Shown one piece after another: positions 35,141 to 47,024 of a DNA stretch of 64,000 nt (position 1 is the stretch's first letter; every line of letters starts with the position of its first letter). The position numbers and the translations under genes were made by a program. The DNA comes from Silene noctiflora. Its lineage: Eukaryota > Streptophyta > Magnoliopsida > Caryophyllales > Caryophyllaceae. The notes below the pieces were generated by a model. The model worked only from the letters and a program-made list of their open reading frames with translations. It made no database searches and was not told where the DNA came from. The stretch is from contig VHZZ01004499.1 in the NCBI GenBank assembly GCA_009801015.1, forward strand, positions 1 through 64,000. The letters are read 5' to 3'.

Positions 35141-38100
35141 TAGAAAGATCCTGACTTTTACAGGGACCTCTACCTTGGAATTTATTGGAAACCCTCTCCC
35201 GTAGATGTAGGCCGATACCCGTCCCTTGCGACGATGAAGAGCAAGATTGAAGAAGCATATAAAGAGGAAGGCCCGAAAACCCATCGCCATCAACACCAAC
35301 TGCCACCTTCGTAATCCACTTCATTTCTTTCCTCTGACAATGCTTTACCATATAGTAATCACTCCTACCTAAGATCTATTTGCACCATCATACCTTGGTT
35401 GGTTCAACTGCACACCATATATTTCTATCTCCGTTAGAGCTGCTTCCTCTTTCTTTTCTGTACTTCCTTTTCCCGTGTAACTGGGGTCTGAGTCTTCTTG
35501 ATTGAGATTAATCTAACGACTCTTTTTTATCTTATACTATAACTAGATACTAGAATTCTTCTTAATTTAATAAAAGGGCCGAAGACAAAGAGCTTTTCTA
35601 CGATTCATTCTCGACTGGAGGTGAAATGGTTGGGCTGCTGCATCCTAAGATCTCTACTGGACGAGGATCCACTAATAGAAGGGGGCTGTGTGCTCTAAGC
35701 TGCTGGCGGGTGAGAGCTTTGTTTTGTAAGAGAGTAAATTGCCTAGAATCTAATAGGGCATACACGGAAACAGGAATGGAGTCCATCTTCCCGTAGCGAA
35801 GGAACGGAAGATATGAAGTGAGAAGAAAGAGCATATAGGGCTCTATTCCTCCGGCAGTATATAGTTATATTATAAAAGTATATACCCCTTACTTAGTTCT
35901 TATAGAACATATGTAAGCCAAAGCAGCTGGAGCCATATCTCGTGTGTCTAATGTAACTGTTCTGACATGGTAGCTTAAGAATAAGTCTTCTCTGTAAGTA
36001 CCTATCTTGTAGCTATAGGAAGTGGGTTAACCCCCAAGGAGCTCTTTTTACGAACAGCCCACTCGTTGCATTTCTTCCACTCGCTACTCAAGAACTGTAC
36101 AGGGGTAAAGACCTTCTACACCGATCTACTAATCTCGTTTATCTGACATCCTCTTGTTGAAAACGAGAAAACTCCCCTCCAAAACTGTCTACTCTTCCGT
36201 ATGATTCATAAAGCTCTCGATTGGTCGGGAATAGGGCATTACCAATAGGTATCCCTGAATTAGATCTCGTCTTTATCTCTTACCTGAAAAAGAGGCTGAG
36301 CCATCAACAAATGCGCATTACACCCAGCAACAAGAAAGTGGTATCTTTTTCTGAACTGGACTAGTAGATAAGAGCCACAAGCCCCTAGTCCCTATATGGA
36401 ACTTAAATATTGGCTGTTCTATCTCACTTCTTACTCTAAGAGGGGGCTGCTACGTTATGATCTGAACAAGCAAACCTGCAATCTTATAAGAAAAGACCGT
36501 CAGGGAGCTACATCTAAGATGATCTAACATCCGCATACTTAGGAAGCACCTATGCCAACTACCCGTCTCTCATTCCCCATGCGAAGAATCCTATAGGCCC
36601 CTTAAATGCAGCTTATTCTTTCTGAGAAGCTTCTTATGGTACGTCAACTAACGCTTTTTCTGTCTCCAATGCTTCTGTTTTAGAAGAGTATGTAGGGGTG
36701 AGATCGGTTTACGCGGAATCTCCGCTTGCTTTTGGCTATGGGGATAAATAAGTATTCTATAAGTCTCTTAAGTAAGCAGGTATATCTCATTTCAGTTATC
36801 TGTGTAGAACCGCTTTCGATGTGAAACAATCCTATCCGTAGTAGTAGATTCCAGATGTGCCCATTCTATGCGTACGCCTTTCCGAAAGTAGGAAGAAAGG
36901 TGCATTCAGAGGGTACTGCTTTAGTAGTAGGTGGGCCAGCTTTTACCTGTCGAGAAGTTAGGCTTTTCCTTACTTAGAGTCCGCTCTGCTTCCTAGTATA
37001 TATATATAAAGATCTATGTCTATGTATGTTGGTTAGAGCTTTAACCCATATTATATATTCCATTTTTGGGCTAGCTATTGGCATTCATCCTGGTAGGTTG
37101 GTATATCGGAGATAGCGATATCTGTACCCTTCTTCAAGAGAGAGAATTCCCAGTAGATCCCGGTAAACTATCTTATAGATTCTTTTTCTCAATTAAAGAT
37201 TTTTGTGTCTGTAAAAATGATCTAAGGTCTTTCCCAGCCCCGTGGGGCTTTCCTGCGCGTAAATTTTTACTTAAACTCTTTCTTGAGCTGTAATCAGAGG
37301 CGGTTTCTGTAACAGTAGTTGGGGCTAGATTGTGGGGTTATTCAATTGGCGATAGGTCTGTCCTTATGGAGTTACAGTCTAATCCCTTCGAAGACTACTT
37401 TTATATTTATATATGTATGATTAATAGGCCTACTCACATGAAATCTTCTATGACTTAGCCAGCCAGTTACACTATTAGGAATGAATTCTTATGGGAGAAA
37501 TCTCAACTACGTTCTTGGTGAAGACGAGATGCTCTGATAATGGCGCTCTAGTCAGGCAGTTCGAGAAAGGTCTGCTGCTGAAGTTGTATTCCTATGGCTT
37601 CCCATTTTATAGTACAGAAGAGTCCCTCATTCTTGTATAGCTAGCTTTCCGGGGATAAACCAGTCTATCTTTTATGTCTTTTCGTTAGAGACTAATCAGG
37701 TGGTAGACATAGCGACAGAAATAGGAAGGCTTTCGGATCATCAGTAACTAAATCCACTTAAAAAAGAGCACTTCTTTGTCACTAACTAAACGAGAATTCT
37801 AAGAAACTACTTACAAGGTGATAAGGGAAGATCAGAGGGGGCTTCTCCTACTTACTCTAATAGATAGGCTTTGTGATAGGGCTTAGTGCCATTTAATATG
37901 CCGGTAATCCTTCTTAATCACAGGATATAAGGAAGCGGATCCATCCTCAACAGAAAGTTAGAAGATAAACGAAAAAGAACAGACTTTCATCTTTTACAGG
38001 AAAGAGAGGGCAGATTAAGTGACAACGGGTTCATATGCGTCAAGACTGCTCTCCCAGCTTGGGCCATCGGTTGCTTCCTTCTTGTTCTAATACATATGCT

Positions 38101-41100
38101 AGCTTTAAAGAATTGGGCCTTCTTAGTCAGCCCACTCAGTAGTCAAATAAAGTGCATCAAACGGGCCGAAAGTAAGACAGCGAAAAAGAACCCGTGGATG
38201 CTAACACAGAGGTTTTGATAGATAGTCAAAGGATTTCTCAATTGGTTGAGACCGTAACAATAGTGCAACGACCCGATCTTGCTCATACAGGGGGACGTGA
38301 TTGAGCGAATAGTATAGATCTAGGACTTATTAGGGTCCATCGAGACGTAGACCCAATAAGCGAGGAGCGGTACAGGATAGGAGGAAGAGAGTTCAAGGGC
38401 TAGTTGAAAGCCCGGTAGGTTCTATCCATACCACAGGCCGCCCTTGGTTAAATTTTCGGATAAGAAACTTTGTTTGCAGGTTGTAGGTAGAATCTAATCG
38501 TAGAAAGCGCAGGCAGTTGGCCTTTACAGTTGGACCTATCCTGTTAGCAAGTGCACCGGTTAGTGCAGAGACATGTCATGGGGCTAGAGCCCGCTGTTAA
38601 CGGGGCGGATGAGTGTAGGTGCGTATTAGAGCTCGGTTTCCTTTCCTGGCTTAGCTAAACAAGCGATCTAAGGGAAGCAGAAAGTTTATGGCTTTGATAT
38701 CCCCCCCGCAAATTGTCCGTAGAATGCTTAACCACATGCTGTGCTAAAAAGCGAACTTGTCCCCTTTCCCTCTTGGTTGAGGTATAAAGACCCTCCTCAC
38801 TAGCGCTTGAGCCAACTTCCGTCTCTTCGAATCTTTCGGCCCAGTTATAGGGTGGATTTCATCTTTCTTTTATAGTTTCTATGCTTGTAATGTAAGGGGG
38901 GATTCCCTACTTCGTAGATAAGATAGACAACAAACTTCTTTGGTACGCTAGAGCCTTATTCTTGGGTACACGCCCACTTACACAAAGCATTACGTCCAAT
39001 CCAAAGGGTCTCGAGGGCTATGCTGTGATATTAGACTTTTCTTTGTTCGAAGGAACTCCACCGAGCAAAAGCTTGAGTCGAGGATTGCTCGTTCCTATGT
39101 TTTGATGTGCACTATAATATATATAAGATAGTTAGTATTTCTGTCCACACAGACATGCTTTCCCCATTCTGGCTATATGCTTGACAATCCCCTTTTAGTG
39201 GAGAAATGGAATAAAAGAGGAAAAAGCGCTCTTTGATGAGTCTGCCGAAGCTTCGTCCTTATGCGGACGATTGAGTTAAAAGTTAAGAGCCCTCCTTCTT
39301 ATAAAGCAAGCAAGAGAACTTCCGACATTGATAACAAAAGGAAGAAATTTCCAAGGATGCCCTTGAACTTACTCCCGTTCCGAGATTACCAGGATCGTTC
39401 TTCCTTTCTTACTATATCCGCGTATGTATAATCGGTATACTTTTAAAGATAGGTTGAGATTCATTTAGAGATTGATCCTGGAACATCAGGACTACCACCA
39501 CTCCTTAGCCTTTCTCTTTGCTCTTAAATGTGACTAGCTATTGCCAACATACCCCATTTCCTAGAGAAGAGACATCTTCCTCGTTTCGAACATATCCCAA
39601 GCAAAGCCAAGGAGAGTCCTCCCGGCCCTAACTTCCACGGAAAAGCAAATCCCCTTCTACTAACAGGATATTGAACCCCCACTTCCAATAAAATACTATG
39701 TGGAGTGACCATTTGCCAAAGCTGCTCCTCTTGAACAGCTACTCGCATCTACTCTTTCTTCCGAAGTCGTCATCTGATAAGGTTGCTAGTGCACCTTCTT
39801 TATATCGATCCCTTCTCTTTAATAAAGAAGAATCTTCGTCGACCAACGCCTGAATCTTTTGGCGGTAGAACGAGAGTCGGGGATGAGGATTTATCTGGCT
39901 GCTTTCTTAGTGCATTCTTTTAATAAAAAAAAAACAATAATATAATGTACCTTTCGACCTATCCTATACTCTATATGTCAAGTCACCAGTAAAAGAGACC
40001 GAGTTATAGCAACTTATATAAGGGAACAACAAGTGGAATTATAATTGAACACAGTTCAAGAGTATAATCCAAGGGGTAGCATAGTGGGCGGAGGATCCTG
40101 TGCTATCTATACCACTACTGTAGAAAGCCATCTCCTTTGGGACTATCTTATATTTTTATTATTATTAAACAGCCCCTAGCGCCTTCTTTCGACCTGAGAG
40201 CCTCGGATCAAGCCTTTGCTGCTTTCCGCCCGATGCACTAGATAAGAATATATTTCCAATATCGCTCAGAGACAGGAATGCTATTAATGGGTCTTACTTA
40301 GTTAGCATCTACGCCGAAAGGTTCCTTCCTTTATATAAAATAGGGGGATTAGCCTTTGTCAATCATTGAGATTCTTCTCCTTTAGAAAATGAGACACTTG
40401 AAGTGATTCCCTTTTTTTATATAGTATGATTGCGCAGGACTTCAACCGAGAATAGAAGCATCATAATCTATCCGATTAGTATAAACTCTCCGCGGGTGGA
40501 CTTCTGGTTAAACTGAGTTTCTTGCAAGTAAGTATAGGGGTGGTCGACCTCATAAGGAAGAAGATTCTACTCTATCACGCCAAGTAGACGATCCCTTATA
40601 TTTATTTTCTGACTTATTCCTCCTACTTAAAAAAGAGTAAAGTATGCGCTATGAAATATGTGGCAAGCTTAAAAGGCAGCTAGGATCATACAATTACGGG
40701 AACGAGCCTCTAAAACTATCTCGGACAAGTCCTATTCTTTTTTGGCTCGATATGAGAAGCCAGTTGTTAAAAAAAAACTCCCTTTCCTATGAAACCTTAG
40801 GTCGACGAGGATCCGTTAACGCGAATTAGAATAAAGCAACCATAAGCCGTGCTTTACTTTTTAGTAGTATTTGAACTTCTTACTTCCTTCCCCGCCCCTC
40901 TTTTGGAACGGGCGTAGTCCTCGATCGATAGTGAATAGGGACAAGTAGGGTCTTACGAAGGCTCCTTCCGAAGCAAACCCAAATAAAAAAGAGTAATTAG
41001 GGTGGTAGGTCGTTCCATACGTAAATAAGCTCAAGCCAGCTTATTCCCAAGCAAGCACTGTTATAAGCACTAAGAAAGATTCTAATACAGAGAGAAAGGA

Positions 41101-42299
41101 CTCGAGAAGAGAACTTGTCGAATGCAAATGTTCAAAAGCACAAGCAGGAAAGTAAGAAGCAGAAGCTTTGCTCATTTTGGATAACTGGCTAATGCTAATA
41201 AAGTAGGGTCGTGGCATGGTGGTGACCATAATTAGGGTTCGCTCGATTCCGGGGAGGAGCTCACATCAAGAAGAAGGTTCTTAATCAGAGTCCAAGCCGA
41301 GCACTAGTTCTTATTCTAATTAGACATAAACGAAATAGCTACCATATCCAAAACAAATACAAAGCCCAAATGAAAGCAACATGTAATGGGGAATGCACCT
41401 TTAAGGCGTAAGGCCTGGTAATTGGGCTACAGCCCATCACGCACAACGGAATACCTACGGAGCAAGCGGAAGAAAGATAACACATAGAAAAAGAAAACAA
41501 GATTGTCTACTCGTATGTTAAACAAAGCTTTATCTTGTAGTAGATTGCTAGGTTTAGAATTATAGAATTAGTACAAGAAGGAACTTCCTTTACAGATAGA
41601 AATAGAATAGGAATAAGGGTGCCACCCTCGTTTAGAGTTAAAACATTGAAAGAGCCCTTTTACCCCATTCGAGCCCTTTATTCAAACCCTGTCCCTTGTC
41701 CCTTATGGTCGAGCCTTTACCAATCCTCTGAAAATTATTTTAAGTTCTCGAAACTCCTCTTTTGAGTTTAAGGAAAAAGAATAAAGAGTAGGGTCTTATT
41801 ACTTTAACACATCAGATAAAGAAGGTCATCACATAGAAAAAGGTAAAATAAAAAGGGGTAGCACACATAAAACGTATCCAGAACTGTAATTGAAGCTAGC
41901 GCTTCGGCTTATATTTTTCGTTATTAGGATTAGAGCTCTTTCCTTTCCCCTCTTTTATAAGATAAACACGATCCTACTATGTATAGCATCCTCCTTTTAT
42001 TAGTCTAGCTTGCTATTGCATCCTTACTTGACTTGTCCTATTAAATGCGAGCTTGTAAACATCCTCCCATTTTTACTTTTGAAAGTAAAACTCTCTCATA
42101 TATTATATGTTAATTCAATATTGAGGTTAGAAAAAAAGAATTTGAATTTAGGACTAGCGTGACTTCATAACTACCTGCTTGACATGTCATACCATAATGG
42201 AAGAATAAGCGTTTGACTTTGAGATAGTTTTAGGGGGAATTAGGTATAGGTATCCCTCTTGCGCGTGTTAAGGATTTCAAAATTCCAACAAGACAGACA
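35141..42299. other. 7.2 kb without an assignable gene
   Basis: Frames here are few and short. A GC-enriched block at about 38220-38640 contains several self-complementary stretches. AT palindromes recur at 35865, 37050 and 39115. Confidence 0.4.
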
Positions 42300-42455
42300 A
42301 AGAAGAACGGATGAAGCGAATGGGCAAGCAGACTCTTAATGCTGCTCCGACTGTCCCAGAGAAAGAAAAGTTCTTCGTTTCGTGAGGCGAATGAAGCATA
42401 AGCTGCTGCTAGTGCTGATCGTGGAGAGAAAGCTTTTGAAGAGAGAAAAGTCAAT
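42300..42455 (+). repeat. acidic/alanine coding relic, plus strand
   Basis: Bases about 42289-42366 read TDKEERMKRMGKQTLNAAPT. Bases about 42383-42450 read REANEA, a stop, then AAASADRGEKAFEERKVN. The second part aligns by eye with NSEAEALADHGK and RAEAEAAVGDRG. An unrecognised 71-codon frame starts 70 bases downstream. Confidence 0.4.
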
Positions 42456-42517
42456 CTCTGGCTGTGGTAGGGTGACTATCCTCGGAAGACGGGTGTAAGA
42501 CCAGTCTTGTAGCGGGA

Positions 42518-42733
42518 ATGCTTAAGCCAAAGGCGCAACCTTTCATTGGCGGAGGGCCCTTTGTTAAGCCTTGCAAGCCCTTCCTGGTCAAGCCTTTACC
42601 AATGAACCGGACGAAGTTGCAACCGGTGCAGCTCTTCGAGAATAAGATTTGGGTGGAAAGGACGTTTATTGAGCATCTAATCTACTTCACTCTCGAATAC
42701 CTAGGTAACCAAGCCGGGTTTATTAGGCTTTAA
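42518..42733 (+). CDS. unrecognised 71-codon open frame
   Basis: It starts at an ATG and reads MLKPKAQPFIGGGPF, then FLVKPLPMNRTKLQPVQLF, then WVERTFIEHLIYFTLEYLGN. The composition is protein-like. It begins about 70 bases after one of the acidic/alanine coding relics (42375-42450), so both could derive from one inserted piece. No family is recognised. Confidence 0.3.
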   Translation: MLKPKAQPFIGGGPFVKPCKPFLVKPLPMNRTKLQPVQLFENKIWVERTFIEHLIYFTLEYLGNQAGFIRL

Positions 42734-43129
42734 CTCCTGGCAAAACTGACTTCCTTGGTTCATAGCTATGACAGCAAGCTTTTCTGTAAAGCGATTTCAT
42801 TGATTTCGTTTATACGACCCTCCCTCTCGGCGAGCTTCCTACAGAAGTACCCCTTTGTATACACATAGATAGCCTTGGTCCCGGTTCAGCAGTTAAGGTT
42901 AGCTATACGCTTTAGACATTCCCTTTAATATTATTCTTATATAGATATAGCTTGAAAAAAGAGAAAACGAATATAGGATGGGTAGATTCTCGGGGTTAAA
43001 AGGTACGACGCTCAATCGCCCAAAAAGCGTTGAAAACCGGGCACGAAACATAGTAAAGGTTGTGGAATTGTTCAAAAGCGGAGTTCAATGGTCTTGGGTT
43101 TGATTAGCTAGTTGATTAGTTCAGACTCC

Positions 43130-43422
43130 TTAGTAACGTTAACGAGGAAAGTTCCACTTGGGAGCAGCAAGAACTCGGTTTTCGACGTGATTTGTTGAGT
43201 TATGCCCCAACTAACTGAGAATATGGGCCTTATTTCGAGTCTTTGCATGAAATTCCTTGGTCGTTAGAGGTCGTTTATCTTGATACGATTCGTAATTCTG
43301 ATAAAGTAATGTTGGAAAAATTTTATTTGCGCTCCACGACTAAAGAAATTGTTAGAAATTTAGAAAGTAAGTTGTTTTATAATGGAGGGGAGAAGGTACT
43401 GATCGTGCTGTTTCGCGACTAG
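43130..43422 (+). pseudogene. protein-like segment with one internal stop, unrecognised; partly repeated at 51.7 kb
   Basis: In one frame the DNA reads NVNEESSTWEQQELGFRRD, LLSYAPTN, a TGA at 43219-43221, then EYGPYFESLHEIPWSLEVV, LDTIRNSDKVMLEKFYLRS and TKEIVRNLESKLFYNGGEK before a TAG at 43420-43422. The amino-acid make-up is clearly coding-like over about 95 codons. I cannot name the family. The part around NSDKVMLEK has a diverged second copy at 51735-51810, which suggests the parent sequence was duplicated. It is either a decayed gene or a fragment of one. Confidence 0.4.
43281..43365 (+). repeat. duplicated coding-like block, copy A
   Basis: The segment around gataaagtaatgttggaaaa, within the protein-like frame at 43.1-43.4 kb, recurs in diverged form at 51735-51810. 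This copy keeps an open frame (NSDKVMLEKFYL). Confidence 0.5.
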
Positions 43423-43515
43423 TCTTAGAAATGCACGTCAGACTGTACCAAAACAAAAGCTAGCTGCTTCTAAGCCTACCTACAGGCTCAATCACAACGA
43501 AGCAGAAAGATCAAA

Positions 43516-43710
43516 GATGACCTCAAGCTAGCAGCTCATCAAGCAGAGTAAGGTGTCGACCAAAAAGAAGTTGCCAACTAATAAGGTTTCGATCCTAGCG
43601 CAATTATCCAGAGGAAAAGGCGAAGCCGGTCCCGTTCGCCCAGCCAAAACTACGTCTGCTCCATCTTTGTTTAGGGGGATTTCTACCTCACCCTACCTAA
43701 TCGAAGTTTA
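43516..43710 (+). pseudogene. coding-like segment carrying the first copy of a 34-base repeat (LAAHQAE)
   Basis: Bases 43516-43549 translate as DDLKLAAHQAE and then stop. The next frame stays open to 43710 and reads KVSTKKKLPTNKVSILAQLS, then GEAGPVRPAKTTSAPSLF. The 34-base block is repeated at 44061-44094, where the frame continues. No protein family is recognised. It is probably a decayed copy of the same source as the downstream block. Confidence 0.3.
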
Positions 43711-44024
43711 GTTCATCCCAGTTTTAATGTAAATTACATTGCCTTTAAATAAAAAAATAAGGAATGTCTGTGATTGCCAAAGGTTCCCAAAAAAGCTTTT
43801 AGTATCATAGCATTCTTGTAGGGTTGTTTTAGGTTTTCTCTAAAAAGTACGTATTGTATGAGGCCCTTGTGTTGTGGGACTGGATCGCTAGTGAGAGGAC
43901 AAAGGCTCTCTTCTCCTACTCAGATGGGACCGAGATCACAAATTTTTCCATAACTTTGGTAGCCTGCCATTCCGCTTTTTAAAACCTCTAACTATACTAA
44001 AACTAAATGTCGCTATGATCGATC

Positions 44025-44220
44025 CTTGGATTTAGGATTGGCATTCGTGGTTTCGCAACAAATGACCTCACGCTAGCCGCTCATCAAGCGGAGTTCCGGC
44101 GAGGTGTTTTTCGGTGGGAAGTCATCTATGGAACTTCTTTCCTTCATTCAGGGCATGAGCTTAATGATATGATAATTAGTTATTCCGCTTTCTTCACCTC
44201 GCAACGCAACAATTCACCCT
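44025..44220 (+). pseudogene. coding-like segment carrying the second LAAHQAE copy, unrecognised
   Basis: One frame reads LGFRIGIRGFATNDLTLAAH, then QAEFRRGVFRWEVIYGTSFL, then HSGHELNDMIISYSAFFTSQ and a TAA at 44218-44220. The composition is strongly protein-like, with no in-frame ATG at its beginning, so it is likely the 3' part of a gene whose 5' part is absent. I do not recognise the family. Confidence 0.35.
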
Positions 44221-44747
44221 AACCAACTTAGTCACAGCCGGGCTTGGACTTTGAGCTCTTCTAAGTAGCATGGGAGTACTTTTGGATTCTTTCTAATAAC
44301 ACGGAGACTTTGACTCGCGCTCGCGCCAGATAATTAAGGGTATCGCAGAAAAGCAGATTCTAAGGAGACATCATCAATGGCAATTGAAATCTTTTAAATA
44401 AGATTTTATTCGAGCTCGATCTCGTGATTTGACGAAACCAGTTGGTGGCTTTGAGGAAGCGAAGCTCACTTCTATATATAAGAAAGAAGTCAGAGGCTTT
44501 AGTCACTTGAGATAATCCGATAGGAGCAAGCAAGCGAGCGGAAGTATGCATCGAGTGGGATGTGAACGAGTTGAGTTTACCAATGAAAGGTGCTCAGAAT
44601 CATAAGTAAGCCTGTACTTTAACTTTCTCTTTCTTTATCTTGAAGTACAGAGTTTGAATTCGAGGTTTCACGTGGCGATGCCTTCTGCAGCTGAAGTACG
44701 TCTTGTTCGCCCGCTTTCACTAAACAAAAGTTTCCAATCAAATTCCT

Positions 44748-44944
44748 ATGAAATTCCTAAGCTTGTTCGTGAATGATAAAGAAGGAAAGGGTCGAACTAG
44801 GACTGGCGGAGGGGCATCAGGAAAAGCTTTTCCCGAGGTGCCTTACTTCGTCCGCGAAGAAAGGCGGTTTCCAGTTGACGTTGAGAGCAAGGATAGGCCT
44901 ATCCTTGAACACACAAAGGCACTACCTCACTTAAGACTTAATTG
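44748..44944 (+). CDS. unrecognised 65-codon open frame, polar
   Basis: The frame opens MKFLSLFVNDKEGKG and ends with VDVESKDRPILEHTKALPHL. Just upstream (44678-44776) another frame reads MPSAAEVRLVRPLSLNKSF and SNSYEIPKLVRE before stops, and the two overlap. Both look more like protein than noise. No family is recognised. Together with the next frame this makes a run of coding-like DNA from 44.68 to 45.22 kb. Confidence 0.25.
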
Positions 44945-45217
44945 AGTATACCAGTCCGCAAGAAAGCCCCGGTTCCTATCAAAAATATAATATGCCAGCC
45001 AGCGCCTCTGCCCACGGACAAGGATGCAAGCCATTTGATTTGGAAGGGATTTTCAATAGAACAACTGAAGGTTACGAAGCAAGGAAGTTTAAATTCCTTC
45101 GAAGTCTGCTTGAATGGAAAGAAAAGAGGTTCTAAGTGCCAAGCAAAGTTAAAAGTTAGACCCTTCCTTAGTACTAAGGAGAATAAAAAGACTACGCGCC
45201 TTTCTCTTTCTTTGTAG
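44942..45217 (+). CDS. unrecognised 91-codon basic frame
   Basis: The frame reads VRKKAPVPIKNIICQPAPLP, then ASHLIWKGFSIEQLKVTKQG, then a lysine-rich tail (NGKKRGSKCQAKLKVRPF). It starts at a TTG, so the true start is uncertain; it may instead continue from a lost upstream exon. The opposite strand is also open over the whole stretch (145 codons, 44938-45375). The plus frame has the more protein-like composition, so I prefer it. No family is recognised. Confidence 0.3.
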   Translation: MSIPVRKKAPVPIKNIICQPAPLPTDKDASHLIWKGFSIEQLKVTKQGSLNSFEVCLNGKKRGSKCQAKLKVRPFLSTKENKKTTRLSLSL

Positions 45218-45375
45218 AAAAGCCAAGAAGCGCTTACCGATCCGGGAATTGTGATTAAAAGCAGACTTCTTTCAATTGGGATACTTTCCCCGTATGTCAG
45301 GGTTGTACGGGTAACGTAGAGACAAGAAAGCTCTTTATAAAAAACATAAGTTATGTGCCATGAGAAAGCAATCAA

Positions 45376-47024
45376 TCCCTCTATCGTAAGTTAAGAATTC
45401 TTATTAAGTTTATTAAGTATAAGATCTCAAGAAAGTAAAGCGAGACGACGACTCTTCTATTCCGCGCGGCCTTAGCCTTCCAAGTTTGATTCCAAATATA
45501 TTCAAAAGTGGTACTTATTCTCTTATGTCTTAGGTCAATAGTTGTTCTAATAATGCTCAAACTGCTGCTAATCGTACCAAAATCTCCTACTAACTAGTCT
45601 ACAAATATAGATATGAGTAGCTCTGCTAACACACACCCCAATCTAAGGTTTTTGTATTTCATGAGATTTCATGGTATTTCTTTGGTTCATTTATATTAAT
45701 ATTATAAGTAAGGTAGTAGCGTGAAGGCAGCAAGAGCTTATGATCCCCTGCTGCTTTCTAATCTAACGAGTCCCTACAATAACAATAAGCCAGGCTTCTC
45801 AGTTTCAAATTCCTAGAATTACTGGAGGCATCTTCAACTTTAAGGGCTTATCGGTACGAAATGGACGAACGCACGAGGGTTGCGCAGCGAGCAATAGAGG
45901 GGAATGCTTGGAACGAGTCGGCGGTGAGCGTTTGGGGCAATTAGGTGAGCGAAAGGTATGTCCGTGGTTGGTCAGTCATAAACCAGTGTAGCTGGGGAGA
46001 GGCCCAGTGAGCATGTTGCTAAGTCATTAACGTAACGACAGAACACGGAAGCGAAGAGAAAGGCGCGGGTTTCAGAGGAAAAATAGGCGTTAAGCATACG
46101 GGGCAGTCTTCTGAGCCAGGATCATTACTGGGCTAAAAATACCTATATATTTTATATCTATGAGTCAAAAGACAATAGATACGAAAGCCTGGTCGTATTT
46201 TCAGTAAGATCTAATATATAAGATCCCCTTGTTTGCATTTGCAGAATGGGCCAAGGGAGAGCTCTGGGGCGAAGTAAATCCATCTCCTTAGTTGTCTTGT
46301 GAGTAGCTAGCTTGGTTGAGACGAAACGAGTCTAGTCATCGGAAGTTAAGTAGCAGGATTGGCCCGATGTGGTTTCTTTGGGCATGTCTGCCCCCTCACA
46401 TTCCAAACATCGGCAGCAATTCAATTGCTCGCTTCTCATACCTATCCGCCTTTAAAGCAAAGCGTAAGAGAGCTCCCACTGGACATCCTTAATGAAGTAT
46501 GATAGGAGAATTTAAAAGACTATGCTTTTGTCTTCTATGCTTAAGGGTTGGAACCTACATATAAGCCCATATATTATATGCCCAATGCAATCTTTAGGGT
46601 TGGCGCCTTACCTTACTTGAAATCTGAAGCTTCTTCGGGGAGGTGCCCAGATTCTTTTAGAGTATAAGGACATAGCCTCGGAGCAAGCAAGCCGCCCTGT
46701 CTCAGATTCTTAAGTCCACTCCCAAGCCTGCTCAATTAAGACCGGATAGCAAAGAGGCCCTTTCTGATTTTCTTCGTTCTTGGGAAAAGCTTGATTTGCT
46801 GCTCGTGTCATGCTCTAATACGACCTGCTTTTTAACGTTTTAGTACGCCCTTCTGTTGTTTTCTTTTATTATATAGGGTGAAGATTCTACCAGTTCTACT
46901 TCAATCTTTTTTTTTTTAATTTCACATCTTTCGTTGGCTAACGCTAGGGCAGATAAGCTGTCAGTACTCGAAAGCGCCCTTTCCCTCCTGAATTCCAGTG
47001 ACTCACCAACTTGCATCAAGTCCT
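45376..47024. other. 1.6 kb without a gene; one GC-enriched block
   Basis: Bases about 45860-46110 are markedly richer in G than the flanks and lack open frames, suggesting a structured RNA relic or an insert. AT palindromes flank it at 45690 and 46575. Confidence 0.4.

Noticed and set aside
34983-35351. A 122-codon minus-strand frame
   Set aside because: The plus strand carries the more protein-like reads, so this is probably a shadow.
37510-37640. A frame reading TRCSDNGALVRQFEKG, reminiscent of the SDNGGEF motif of copia integrase
   Set aside because: Only SDNG matches and the rest of the integrase context is missing, so chance is more likely.
43034-43043. aaaccgggca, identical to the start of plant mitochondrial 5S rRNA
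   Set aside because: The match ends after about ten bases and the rest of the 5S sequence does not follow.
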